A DNA stretch of 64,000 nt, taken from positions 248,001 to 312,000 of the forward strand of contig JALNTX010000008.1 in assembly GCA_035726825.1 (NCBI GenBank), read 5' to 3'. The stretch is from Pseudocitrobacter sp913778145. GTDB taxonomy: Bacteria > Pseudomonadota > Gammaproteobacteria > Enterobacterales > Enterobacteriaceae. Positions within the stretch are counted from its first letter, which is position 1, and every line of letters begins with the position of its first letter. The position numbers and the translations under genes were made by a program. The notes under the pieces were generated by a model, which worked only from the letters and a program-made list of their open reading frames with translations, made no database searches and had not been told where the DNA came from. Of this stretch, positions 37,540 to 46,945 are shown piece after piece.

Positions 37540-37992
37540 TTAATCCTTACTCGAAACTATTTTTATAGAAGGGTTTGTTAACCATGCCTCTTGTAAATTA
37601 TAGGTGTTTTGATCGGCGCTCAGGTTTAATCGATAGAACTTGTCTTGTATTTTAATAATGATACCATCAGTTAACTGAACAGAGTTTGAGAAAATATCCT
37701 TATCTTTAACATTTTTTTCTTTTGCGAGTAAATGAACAAAGTTTACCATCTGTGAGGATTTAGAGTGGACGTTTTCGCTATTCGTGTACTCTGAGTATTG
37801 TACGCCGGAAATAAATAATAAGAACAAAAAGGCTATAATAGACAAATCTCTGTATTTTGTCTGGAGTCTGTGCCGCATGTAAAGACCGTATGCAATTATA
37901 GTAATAAACAGCGTGCTGAATATGACTATATACTTCAAGTAATCATTGAGATTAGACTGTGCCTGAAGATAGCTGATGTCATAGAAATTCAT
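37540..37992 (-). CDS. DUF3290-family membrane protein
   Basis: A 150-residue protein with two N-terminal membrane helices (about 20-40 and 50-66) and a periplasmic or surface-exposed C-terminal domain (QMVNFVHLLAKEKNVKDKDIF, IIKIQDKFYRLNLS). It resembles the DUF3290 family, whose genes are often next to DUF421 genes in Firmicutes. The AT-rich base composition and its place in a decayed phage-like patch support horizontal origin. The function is unknown; the pairing suggests that the two proteins form one membrane complex. Confidence 0.8.
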   Translation of the reverse strand: MNFYDISYLQAQSNLNDYLKYIVIFSTLFITIIAYGLYMRHRLQTKYRDLSIIAFLFLLFISGVQYSEYTNSENVHSKSSQMVNFVHLLAKEKNVKDKDIFSNSVQLTDGIIIKIQDKFYRLNLSADQNTYNLQEAWLTNPSIKIVSSKD

Positions 37993-38463
37993 AGCACACC
38001 CCTTACACTGATGGTATCCGAATGATGTTTGTATTTTAAATTAATTAAATAAGGCATTCATGACCATTTGCTATCAGTTTGAAAATTATAAATCTATCAT
38101 ATTTTTCTTGTAAATCAATAATAGATGTGGGATTCATGCAAAAAAATATATTTTTAATGCTAGTATAGTAATTATTCAACTATGCTTTCTCGTCTTCTAT
38201 CCTCCGCTATTTCACTTATTATTTTCAATCTGAGGTAAGATCGATCCATCATTTTGATCTTTTACATTACTAACTGCACGCGACACTGCGTGCCAGATAA
38301 ATGCAGGTAGTCTTTATGGGGCATTGATTGAGAGAGATGTCCGCACATTGGAACCTCAAGTTGTCAAGTTATGAGTCTGGAAGAGGGGGTAGGGTTGAAA
38401 TTGGCTAATATGGAAGCATATAGATTAACCACGTTAAATGTGTGCCGCAGATAGCTTCACTGC
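37993..38463. other. AT-rich gap before thrS
   Basis: About 470 bases. The left half is extremely AT-rich and should hold the promoter of the DUF3290-DUF421 pair (minus strand). The right half (about 38270-38460) has more balanced base use and short broken frames, with no product recognised; it may be the far edge of the inserted patch. Confidence 0.45.
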
Positions 38464-38466
38464 GCT

Positions 38467-38494
38467 TTTACAAATTATCAATGGCGTGTACTAT
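38467..38494 (+). promoter_or_regulatory. Promoter of thrS
   Basis: TTTACA (38467-38472), 16-base spacer, TACTAT (38489-38494). The start near 38501 gives a leader of about 167 bases, close to the E. coli thrS leader. Confidence 0.75.
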
Positions 38495-38625
38495 TGAGGC
38501 TCGTTATCTGCAGGTGATGGTAGGTACATTTTGGATGTTGTACACCCTGATGTACGTAGTTTGCAGAGTGAAGCAAATAAAGCCATCTAACCTAATGATA
38601 TAGTTAATTTTTTTTGATTTTGTAT

Positions 38626-38646
38626 GTGCTCTTTCGTGTGGGGCAC
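38626..38646 (+). promoter_or_regulatory. thrS translational operator (tRNA-Thr anticodon mimic)
   Basis: A hairpin GTGCTC/GGGGCAC whose loop contains CGT, the anticodon of tRNA-Thr(CGU). It sits just before the thrS ribosome site AAGGA. In E. coli threonyl-tRNA synthetase binds this arm and represses its own translation. Confidence 0.85.
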
Positions 38647-38667
38647 CACTGCAAATAAGGACATAAC

Positions 38668-40596
38668 ATGCCTGTAATTACTCTTCCTGATGGCAGCCAA
38701 CGCCATTACGACCACGCAGTAAGCCCAATGGATGTGGCGCTGGATATCGGTCCAGGGCTGGCAAAAGCCACTATCGCCGGTCGCGTTAATGGTGAACTGG
38801 TCGATGCGTCTGATGTGATCGAAAACGATGCAACCCTTTCTCTTATCACCGCGAAAGATGAAGAAGGGCTGGAGATCATTCGTCACTCCTGCGCGCACCT
38901 GCTCGGTCATGCAATTAAACAGCTTTGGCCGAACACTAAAATGGCCATCGGTCCGGTTATCGACAACGGCTTCTACTATGACGTTGATCTTGACCATACC
39001 CTGACCCAGGAAGACATCGACGCGCTCGAAAAACGTATGCATGAGCTCGCCGAGAAAAACTACGATGTCATCAAGAAGAAAGTCAGCTGGCATGAAGCCC
39101 GCGAGACCTTCGTGAAACGAGGTGAAACCTATAAAGTTTCTATCCTTGATGAAAACATCGCGCATGATGATAAGCCTGGCTTGTATCATCACGAAGAATA
39201 TGTCGACATGTGCCGCGGGCCGCACGTGCCGAACATGCGTTTCTGCCATCACTTCAAACTGATGAAAACCGCAGGCGCGTACTGGCGTGGCGACAGCGAC
39301 AATAAAATGTTGCAGCGTATCTACGGTACCGCATGGGCAGATAAAAAAGCGCTGAATGCGTATCTGCAACGTCTGGAAGAAGCGGCGAAACGCGATCACC
39401 GTAAAATTGGTAAGCAGCTCGACCTGTATCATATGCAGGAAGAAGCGCCGGGTATGGTCTTCTGGCACAACGACGGCTGGACTATCTTCCGTGAACTGGA
39501 AGTGTTCGTGCGTTCAAAACTGAAAGAGTACCAATATCAGGAAGTAAAAGGTCCGTTCATGATGGACCGCGTGCTGTGGGAAAAAACCGGTCACTGGGAT
39601 AACTACAAAGACGCGATGTTCACCACCTCTTCTGAGAACCGTGAATACTGCATCAAACCGATGAACTGCCCAGGCCACGTTCAGATCTTCAACCAGGGTC
39701 TGAAATCCTACCGCGATCTGCCGCTGCGTATGGCGGAATTTGGTAGCTGCCACCGTAACGAGCCGTCAGGCGCGCTGCACGGCCTGATGCGTGTTCGTGG
39801 GTTCACTCAGGATGATGCGCATATCTTCTGTACTGAAGAGCAAATCCGCGATGAAGTGAACGCCTGTATTCGTATGGTCTACGATATGTACAGCACTTTT
39901 GGCTTCGAGAAAATCGTCGTCAAACTCTCTACTCGCCCGGAAAAACGTATCGGTAGCGATGAGATGTGGGATCGTGCTGAGGCGGACTTAGCCGTTGCGC
40001 TGGAAGAAAACAACATCCCGTTTGAGTATCAACTGGGTGAAGGCGCATTCTACGGTCCGAAAATTGAATTTACCCTGTATGACTGCCTCGATCGTGCATG
40101 GCAGTGCGGTACTGTACAGCTGGACTTCTCCTTGCCGTCTCGTCTGAGCGCGTCTTATGTAGGCGAAGACAACGAGCGCAAGGTTCCAGTAATGATTCAC
40201 CGCGCAATTCTGGGGTCGATGGAACGCTTTATCGGCATCCTGACCGAAGAGTTCGCTGGCTTCTTCCCAACCTGGCTTGCGCCAGTGCAGGTGGTGGTCA
40301 TGAATATTACTGATTCTCAGTCTGAATATGTTAACGAATTGACCCGTAAACTACAAAATGCAGGCATTCGTGTAAAAGCGGACTTGAGAAATGAGAAGAT
40401 TGGCTTTAAAATCCGCGAGCACACTTTACGTCGTGTCCCTTATATGTTGGTCTGTGGTGATAAAGAGGTGGAAGCAGGCAAAGTGGCCGTTCGCACCCGC
40501 CGCGGTAAAGACCTGGGCAGCCTGGACGTAAATGAAGTGATCGAGAAGCTGCAACAAGAGATTCGCAGCCGCAGTCTTCAACAACTGGAGGAATAA
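38668..40596 (+). CDS. thrS: Threonine--tRNA ligase
   Basis: Charges tRNA-Thr and edits mis-charged Ser. The 642 residues equal E. coli. N1 (TGS) domain is at about 1-60. The N2 editing domain follows, with HSCAHLLGHA and the distal zinc-like cysteine. The class II catalytic core has motif 2 around FGSCHRNEPSGALHGLMRVRGFTQDDAHIF and zinc ligands Cys (MNCPGH) and two His. The anticodon-binding domain is C-terminal. First gene of the thrS-infC-rpmI-rplT group, under autogenous control. Confidence 0.98.
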   Translation: MPVITLPDGSQRHYDHAVSPMDVALDIGPGLAKATIAGRVNGELVDASDVIENDATLSLITAKDEEGLEIIRHSCAHLLGHAIKQLWPNTKMAIGPVIDNGFYYDVDLDHTLTQEDIDALEKRMHELAEKNYDVIKKKVSWHEARETFVKRGETYKVSILDENIAHDDKPGLYHHEEYVDMCRGPHVPNMRFCHHFKLMKTAGAYWRGDSDNKMLQRIYGTAWADKKALNAYLQRLEEAAKRDHRKIGKQLDLYHMQEEAPGMVFWHNDGWTIFRELEVFVRSKLKEYQYQEVKGPFMMDRVLWEKTGHWDNYKDAMFTTSSENREYCIKPMNCPGHVQIFNQGLKSYRDLPLRMAEFGSCHRNEPSGALHGLMRVRGFTQDDAHIFCTEEQIRDEVNACIRMVYDMYSTFGFEKIVVKLSTRPEKRIGSDEMWDRAEADLAVALEENNIPFEYQLGEGAFYGPKIEFTLYDCLDRAWQCGTVQLDFSLPSRLSASYVGEDNERKVPVMIHRAILGSMERFIGILTEEFAGFFPTWLAPVQVVVMNITDSQSEYVNELTRKLQNAGIRVKADLRNEKIGFKIREHTLRRVPYMLVCGDKEVEAGKVAVRTRRGKDLGSLDVNEVIEKLQQEIRSRSLQQLEE

Positions 40597-40599
40597 GGT

Positions 40600-41142
40600 A
40601 TTAAAGGCGGAAAACGAGTTCAAACGGCACGTCCGAATCGTATCAATGGCGAGATTCGCGCCCAGGAAGTTCGCTTAACAGGTCTGGAAGGTGAGCAGCT
40701 GGGAATTGTGAGTCTGAGAGAAGCGATCGAAAAAGCTGAAGAAGCTGGAGTAGATTTAGTTGAAATCAGCCCTAACGCCGAACCGCCAGTTTGTCGTATC
40801 ATGGACTACGGCAAGTTCCTTTATGAAAAGAGTAAGTCTTCTAAGGAACAGAAGAAAAAGCAAAAAGTTATCCAGGTTAAGGAAATTAAATTCCGTCCTG
40901 GTACCGACGATGGCGATTATCAGGTAAAACTCCGCAGCCTGATTCGCTTTCTGGAAGATGGCGATAAGGCCAAGATCACGCTGCGTTTCCGCGGTCGTGA
41001 GATGGCCCACCAACAGATTGGTATGGAAGTGCTGACGCGCGTCCGTGACGATCTGAGTGAACTGGCAGTAGTCGAATCCTTCCCTACGAAGATCGAAGGC
41101 CGCCAGATGATCATGGTGCTCGCTCCTAAGAAGAAACAGTAA
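40600..41142 (+). CDS. infC: Translation initiation factor IF-3
   Basis: Prevents early 50S joining and proofreads start codons. It starts with the rare ATT at 40600, three bases after the thrS stop and behind GGAGG and TAAGG. From there the product is MKGGKRVQTARPNRINGE..., 180 residues, as in E. coli. IF-3 itself rejects AUU starts, so this start gives autogenous control. The N domain, Lys-rich linker (KSSKEQKKKQK) and C domain (KITLRFRGREMAH) are all present. A search with standard start codons would wrongly begin at GTG 40708. Confidence 0.97.
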   Translation: MKGGKRVQTARPNRINGEIRAQEVRLTGLEGEQLGIVSLREAIEKAEEAGVDLVEISPNAEPPVCRIMDYGKFLYEKSKSSKEQKKKQKVIQVKEIKFRPGTDDGDYQVKLRSLIRFLEDGDKAKITLRFRGREMAHQQIGMEVLTRVRDDLSELAVVESFPTKIEGRQMIMVLAPKKKQ

Positions 41143-41431
<289 letters not shown>

Positions 41432-41462
41432 GCCGTTAACGTTTTTTTAACTTTTTAATTAG

Positions 41463-41840
<378 letters not shown>

Positions 41841-41850
41841 GCCAGTTGAA

Positions 41851-41875
41851 AGAGGGAGCTTGTCTCCCTCTTTTC
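41851..41875 (+). terminator. Terminator after rplT
   Basis: Stem 41851-41858 with 41864-41871 and a TTTT tail. Confidence 0.88.
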
Positions 41876-41895
41876 GTTTCAACGCTATCAAAACA

Positions 41896-41924
41896 TTGAC
41901 TTTTATTGTGGCAAGCCTTTCAAT
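41896..41924 (+). promoter_or_regulatory. Promoter of pheMST
   Basis: TTGACT (41896-41901), 17-base spacer, TTCAAT (41919-41924), about 40 bases before the leader peptide. Confidence 0.7.
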
Positions 41925-41962
41925 AAACGTCTTACGAATTTTACCATTAAGGTAACGCAAGC

Positions 41963-42007
41963 ATGAATGCTGCTATTTTCCGCTTCTTTTTTTACTTTAG
42001 CACCTGA
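41963..42007 (+). CDS. pheM: Phe leader peptide PheM
   Basis: A 14-residue leader peptide, [14 protein letters not shown], with five Phe codons. Ribosome stalling at these codons when charged tRNA-Phe is scarce controls the attenuator just downstream. The sequence equals the E. coli peptide. GGTAACG precedes it. Confidence 0.95.
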
Positions 42008-42012
42008 ATCCA

Positions 42013-42080
42013 GGAGGCTAGCGCGTGAAAGAAGAAACGAAAAACAGCGCCTGAAAGCCTCCCCAGTGGAGGCTTTTTTC
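42013..42080 (+). terminator. pheST attenuator
   Basis: The terminator stem AAAGCCTCC (42054-42062) with GGAGGCTTT (42068-42076) plus T run competes with an antiterminator in which GGAGGCT (42013-42019), just after the pheM stop, pairs with AGCCTCC (42056-42062). Confidence 0.92.
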
Positions 42081-42144
42081 GTTTGTGCAGCACAAAAATT
42101 AAGTCCAACGAACCAGTGTCTTCACCGACACAATGAGGAAAACC

Positions 42145-43128
42145 ATGTCACATCTCGCAGAGCTGGTTGCCAGTGCGAAGGCAGCCATTAACCAGGCCTC
42201 GGATGTCGCCACGTTAGATAACGTTCGCGTCGAGTACCTTGGCAAAAAAGGGCATCTGACCCTTCAGATGACAACACTGCGTGATCTGCCGCCAGAAGAG
42301 CGCCCGGCAGCAGGTGCGGTCATTAACGAAGCAAAAGAGCAGGTTCAGCAGGCGATGAACGCCCGTAAAGCTGAGCTGGAAAGCGCGGTACTGAATGCCC
42401 GTCTGGCAGCCGAAACCATCGATATCTCCCTGCCGGGGCGTCGTATCGAAAACGGCGGTCTGCACCCAGTTACCTGTACGATTGACCGTATTGAAAGTTT
42501 CTTCGGTGAGCTCGGCTTTATCGTGGCGACCGGCCCGGAAATCGAAGATGATTACCACAACTTCGATGCGCTGAACATTCCTGGACATCACCCGGCACGC
42601 GCTGACCACGACACTTTCTGGTTTGATGCAACGCGTCTTCTGCGTACCCAAACCTCCGGCGTACAGATCCGCACCATGAAGGATCAACAGCCGCCGATTC
42701 GTATCATTGCACCGGGCCGCGTATATCGTAACGACTACGACCAGACGCACACCCCGATGTTCCATCAGATGGAAGGTCTGATCGTTGATAAAAACATCAG
42801 CTTTACCAATTTGAAGGGCACGCTGCATGACTTCCTGCGTAACTTCTTTGAAGAAGATCTGCAGATTCGTTTCCGTCCGTCCTATTTCCCATTCACCGAA
42901 CCGTCTGCGGAAGTTGACGTGATGGGTAAAAACGGCAAATGGCTGGAAGTGCTGGGCTGCGGCATGGTTCACCCAAATGTACTGCGTAATGTCGGCATCG
43001 ACCCGGAAGTGTACTCTGGCTTCGCCTTCGGCATGGGAATGGAGCGTCTGACCATGTTGCGTTACGGTGTCACTGATTTACGTGCATTCTTCGAAAACGA
43101 TCTGCGTTTCCTCAAACAGTTTAAATAA
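42145..43128 (+). CDS. pheS: Phenylalanine--tRNA ligase alpha subunit
   Basis: Catalytic subunit of the alpha2-beta2 enzyme that charges tRNA-Phe. It has 327 residues from ATG 42145 (MSHLAELV); the frame runs four codons upstream. Class II motif 2 lies around RVYRNDYDQTHTPMFHQMEG and motif 3 in FAFGMGMERLTMLRYG, with Ala at the usual phenylalanine-pocket position in that segment. The N-terminal coiled coil (about 1-85) binds tRNA. pheT follows after 15 bases. Confidence 0.97.
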   Translation: MSHLAELVASAKAAINQASDVATLDNVRVEYLGKKGHLTLQMTTLRDLPPEERPAAGAVINEAKEQVQQAMNARKAELESAVLNARLAAETIDISLPGRRIENGGLHPVTCTIDRIESFFGELGFIVATGPEIEDDYHNFDALNIPGHHPARADHDTFWFDATRLLRTQTSGVQIRTMKDQQPPIRIIAPGRVYRNDYDQTHTPMFHQMEGLIVDKNISFTNLKGTLHDFLRNFFEEDLQIRFRPSYFPFTEPSAEVDVMGKNGKWLEVLGCGMVHPNVLRNVGIDPEVYSGFAFGMGMERLTMLRYGVTDLRAFFENDLRFLKQFK

Positions 43129-43143
43129 GGGCAGGGCAAAACA

Positions 43144-45531
43144 ATGAAATTCAGTGAACTGTGGTTACGCGAATGGGTTAACCCGGCTATAGATAGCGAA
43201 GCGCTATCCGGTCAGATCACCATGGCTGGCCTGGAAGTCGATGGCGTTGAGCCGGTCGCGGGTGCCTTCAACGGTGTGGTTGTGGGCGAAGTGGTTGAGT
43301 GCGGTCAGCATCCGAACGCCGACAAACTGCGCGTAACGAAAGTGAATGTAGGCGGCGAACGCCTGCTTGATATCGTTTGTGGCGCGCCAAACTGCCGTCA
43401 GGGCCTTCGTGTGGCAGTTGCCACCATCGGCGCAGTGCTGCCGGGCGATTTCAAAATTAAAGCCGCCAAACTGCGCGGTGAACCGTCTGAAGGGATGCTG
43501 TGTTCGTTCTCCGAGCTGGGTATTTCCGACGACCATAGCGGCATTATTGAACTGCCAGCAGACGCGCCGATCGGTACCGATATCCGCGAATATCTGAAGC
43601 TTGATGACAACACCATCGAAATCAGCGTCACGCCGAACCGCGCCGACTGTCTGGGTATCATCGGTGTTGCCCGCGATGTGGCGGTGCTGAATAAACTGCC
43701 GCTGGTCGAGCCGGAAATCGCGCCGGTTGCCGCAACCATCAACGACACGCTGCCGATCACCGTGGAAGCCGCCGACGCCTGCCCGCGCTATCTGGGCCGC
43801 GTAGTAAAAGGCATCAACGTCAAAGCGCCAACCCCGCTGTGGATGAAAGAAAAACTGCGTCGCTGCTGTATTCGTTCCATTGATGCGGTTGTTGACGTCA
43901 CCAACTATGTGCTGCTCGAACTGGGCCAGCCGATGCACGCATTCGATAAAGATCGTATCGAAGGCGGTATCGTCGTGCGCATGGCAAAAGAGGGCGAAAC
44001 GCTGGTTCTGCTTGACGGCAGCGAAGCGAAGCTGAAATCCGATACCCTTGTCATCGCCGACCATAACAAAGCGCTGGCAATGGGCGGCATCTTTGGCGGT
44101 GAACACTCTGGCGTGAACGGTGAAACGCAAAACGTTCTGCTGGAATGCGCATTCTTCAACCCGCTGTCTATCACTGGCCGCGCGCGTCGTCATGGCCTGC
44201 ATACGGATGCCTCTCACCGCTATGAGCGTGGCGTCGATCCGGCGCTGCAGTACAAAGCTCTGGAACGTGCCACTCGCCTGCTGATGGATATCTGCGGCGG
44301 CGAAGCGGGCCCGGTTATCGATGTTACCAACGAATCTACGCTGCCGAAGCGTGCGACCATTACCCTGCGTCGCAGCAAACTTGATCGCCTGATTGGTCAT
44401 CATATTGCCGATGACGTGGTGACCGACATTCTCCAGCGTCTGGGTTGTGAAGTGACCGTGGGTAATGACCAGTGGCAGGCCGTTGCGCCGAGCTGGCGTT
44501 TTGACATGGAAATTGAAGAAGACCTGGTGGAAGAAGTTGCACGTCTGTTTGGCTACGACAACATCCCGAACGAGCCTGTGCAGGCCGGTCTGGTAATGGG
44601 GAGTCATAAAGAAGCCAATCTGTCGCTCAAGCGCGTGAAAACGATGCTGAATGACAAAGGCTATCAGGAAGTGATCACCTACAGTTTCGTCGATCCGAAA
44701 GTGCAGCAGCTCATTCATCCGGGTGAAGAAGCGCTGATTCTGCCAAGCCCTATTTCCAGCGAAATGTCCGCGATGCGTCTTTCTCTGTGGACTGGCTTAC
44801 TGGCAACGGTTGTTTATAACCAGAACCGCCAGCAGAACCGCGTACGTATCTTTGAAACCGGTCTGCGCTTTGTGCCGGATACTCAGGCTCCGCTGGGCAT
44901 TCGTCAGGATGTGATGCTGGGCGGCGTGATTTGTGGCAACCGCTACGAAGAGCACTGGAACCTGGCAAAAGAGACCGTTGATTTCTATGATTTAAAAGGC
45001 GATCTCGAAGCTGTTCTCGATTTGACCGGTAAACTGTCTGATATTCAGTTTAAAGCTGAAGCCAATCCGGCACTGCATCCGGGCCAGTCCGCGGCGATTT
45101 ATCTGAAAGGTGAACGTATTGGTTTCATTGGGGTTGTTCACCCGGAACTGGAACGTAAACTGGATCTTAACGGTCGTACACTGGTGTTCGAACTGGAGTG
45201 GAACAAGCTCGCAGACCGCGTGGTTCCTCAGGCACAAGAGATTTCTCGCTTCCCGGCGAACCGTCGTGATATCGCGGTTGTGGTGGCGGAAAACGTACCC
45301 GCAGCGGATATTTTGGCCGAATGTAAGAAAGTTGGCGTAAATCAGATAGTTGGCGTAAACTTATTTGACGTGTACCGTGGTAAGGGTGTTGCGGAGGGGT
45401 ATAAGAGCCTCGCTATCAGCCTGATCCTTCAGGATACCAGCCGTACACTTGAAGAAGAGGATATTGCCACTACCGTTGCCAAGTGTGTAGAGGCATTAAA
45501 AGAGCGATTCCAGGCATCATTGAGGGATTGA
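43144..45531 (+). CDS. pheT: Phenylalanine--tRNA ligase beta subunit
   Basis: The 795-residue beta subunit, with the E. coli length. It has an EMAP-II-like tRNA-binding domain near the N-terminus (VVGEVVECGQHPNADKLRVTKV), then the B3/B4 editing domain that hydrolyses Tyr-tRNA-Phe, B5 and catalytic-like domains, and a C-terminal ferredoxin-fold anticodon-binding domain (EISRFPANRRDIAVVV). ihfA starts four bases after its stop, and in E. coli the genes are partly co-transcribed. Confidence 0.98.
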   Translation: MKFSELWLREWVNPAIDSEALSGQITMAGLEVDGVEPVAGAFNGVVVGEVVECGQHPNADKLRVTKVNVGGERLLDIVCGAPNCRQGLRVAVATIGAVLPGDFKIKAAKLRGEPSEGMLCSFSELGISDDHSGIIELPADAPIGTDIREYLKLDDNTIEISVTPNRADCLGIIGVARDVAVLNKLPLVEPEIAPVAATINDTLPITVEAADACPRYLGRVVKGINVKAPTPLWMKEKLRRCCIRSIDAVVDVTNYVLLELGQPMHAFDKDRIEGGIVVRMAKEGETLVLLDGSEAKLKSDTLVIADHNKALAMGGIFGGEHSGVNGETQNVLLECAFFNPLSITGRARRHGLHTDASHRYERGVDPALQYKALERATRLLMDICGGEAGPVIDVTNESTLPKRATITLRRSKLDRLIGHHIADDVVTDILQRLGCEVTVGNDQWQAVAPSWRFDMEIEEDLVEEVARLFGYDNIPNEPVQAGLVMGSHKEANLSLKRVKTMLNDKGYQEVITYSFVDPKVQQLIHPGEEALILPSPISSEMSAMRLSLWTGLLATVVYNQNRQQNRVRIFETGLRFVPDTQAPLGIRQDVMLGGVICGNRYEEHWNLAKETVDFYDLKGDLEAVLDLTGKLSDIQFKAEANPALHPGQSAAIYLKGERIGFIGVVHPELERKLDLNGRTLVFELEWNKLADRVVPQAQEISRFPANRRDIAVVVAENVPAADILAECKKVGVNQIVGVNLFDVYRGKGVAEGYKSLAISLILQDTSRTLEEEDIATTVAKCVEALKERFQASLRD

Positions 45532-45535
45532 ACCT

Positions 45536-45835
45536 ATGGCGCTTACAAAAGCTGAAATGTCAGAATATCTGTTTGATAAGCTTGGGCTTAGCAAGCGAGA
45601 TGCCAAAGAGCTGGTTGAGCTGTTTTTTGAAGAGATCCGTCGCGCTCTGGAAAATGGCGAACAGGTTAAACTTTCCGGTTTTGGTAATTTTGACCTGCGA
45701 GACAAAAATCAACGCCCGGGCCGTAACCCGAAAACGGGCGAAGATATTCCCATTACAGCCCGGCGCGTGGTGACCTTCAGACCCGGTCAGAAGTTAAAAA
45801 GCCGTGTCGAAAACGCGACGCCCAAAGAAGAGTAA
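45536..45835 (+). CDS. ihfA: Integration host factor alpha subunit
   Basis: With IhfB it forms a sequence-specific DNA-bending heterodimer used in promoters (including narG), recombination and replication. The 99 residues match E. coli. The family signature GFGNFDLRDKNQRPGRNPKTGE covers the beta-arm with the intercalating Pro. A strong terminator follows. Confidence 0.97.
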   Translation: MALTKAEMSEYLFDKLGLSKRDAKELVELFFEEIRRALENGEQVKLSGFGNFDLRDKNQRPGRNPKTGEDIPITARRVVTFRPGQKLKSRVENATPKEE

Positions 45836-45847
45836 TTTGCACTAACC

Positions 45848-45874
45848 AAAAAGGCCGCTATGCGGCCTTTTTTC
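45848..45874 (+). terminator. Terminator of the pheMST-ihfA operon
   Basis: Stem GGCCGC/GCGGCC (45853-45858 with 45862-45867), extended by A-T pairs, with a T tail. Confidence 0.92.
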
Positions 45875-45935
45875 TTTTCCCGCACGCTAAACCACCGTAA
45901 AATCAAACACCTTTCTTGCAGGCTCGCGGACTACT

Positions 45936-46916
45936 ATGCTGGACTACGTACATCTTCAGCAGCGGCGCAATCGGCGCTGGCTTATGATACTGACGCTCAC
46001 GCTGCTCATCGCGCTGACGATAAGCCTGTGTGCCGGAGACCAGTGGATTGCCCCTGGCAACTGGTTTAGCAACACCGGTAAGCTCTTTATCTGGCAGATT
46101 CGCCTGCCGCGTACCGTAGCGGTTCTATTGGTTGGGGCCGCGCTGGCGTTATCGGGGGCCGTGATGCAGGCGCTGTTTGAAAATCCACTGGCGGAACCCG
46201 GCCTGCTGGGTGTTTCAAATGGCGCGGGCGTTGGGCTGATTGCTGCCGTGATGTTAGGGCAGGGAATGCTGCCTGGCTGGGCGCTCGGCCTGTCGGCTAT
46301 CCTCGGGGCGTTACTGATTACCTTTATACTGATGCGTTTTGCCCGGCGGCATCTCTCCACCAGTAAACTTTTGTTGGCCGGTGTGGCACTGGGCATTATT
46401 TGCAGTGCGCTGATGACCTGGGCCGTCTACTTCTCCACGTCCTTTGATTTACGCCAGCTGATGTACTGGATGATGGGCGGTTTTGGTGGTGTGGACTGGC
46501 AGCAGAGCTGGCTGATGCTGGGGCTTATTCCGGTCATTGCGTGGATTTGCCTGCAATCACAGCCGTTAAATTTGCTGGCGCTGGGCGAAACGTCCGCCCG
46601 ACAGTTAGGTGTGCCTGTCTGGCTGTGGCGAAAGCTTTTGGTCATCGCCACTGGCTGGCTGGTTGGCGTTAGCGTCGCGCTGGCGGGGGCAATCGGCTTT
46701 ATTGGCCTTGTGGTGCCGCATATGCTGCGGCTGTGTGGCCTGACTGACCATCGGGTCCTGCTGCCTGCCTGCGGGCTGGCGGGGGCAAGCACGCTGCTGG
46801 TAGCGGATATCATTGCGCGTCTGGCACTGCAGGCGGCTGAACTTCCTGTCGGTGTTGTGACGGCGACCACGGGAGCGCCGGTGTTTATCTGGCTATTATT
46901 GCGTTCTGGGCGCTGA
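45936..46916 (+). CDS. btuC: Vitamin B12 ABC transporter permease BtuC
   Basis: Membrane subunit of the BtuCDF cobalamin importer (FecCD family). The 326 residues match E. coli, with ten membrane helices. The conserved LPRTVAVLLVGAALALSGAVMQ, NPLAEPGLLGVSNGAG and the L-loop region GAIGFIGLVVPH are seen. It leads btuC-btuE-btuD; the binding protein BtuF and receptor BtuB are encoded elsewhere. Confidence 0.97.
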   Translation: MLDYVHLQQRRNRRWLMILTLTLLIALTISLCAGDQWIAPGNWFSNTGKLFIWQIRLPRTVAVLLVGAALALSGAVMQALFENPLAEPGLLGVSNGAGVGLIAAVMLGQGMLPGWALGLSAILGALLITFILMRFARRHLSTSKLLLAGVALGIICSALMTWAVYFSTSFDLRQLMYWMMGGFGGVDWQQSWLMLGLIPVIAWICLQSQPLNLLALGETSARQLGVPVWLWRKLLVIATGWLVGVSVALAGAIGFIGLVVPHMLRLCGLTDHRVLLPACGLAGASTLLVADIIARLALQAAELPVGVVTATTGAPVFIWLLLRSGR

Positions 46917-46945
46917 CGTTCAGTACATATGCTAATGAGGATATT

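Noticed and set aside
40708..40710. GTG 40708 as the infC start
   Set aside because: It would remove the conserved first 36 residues; the ATT at 40600 restores the full IF-3.
43204..44718. A 504-codon minus-strand frame inside pheT
   Set aside because: Antisense shadow of pheT codon bias; His/Arg/Gln-rich translation with no family resemblance.
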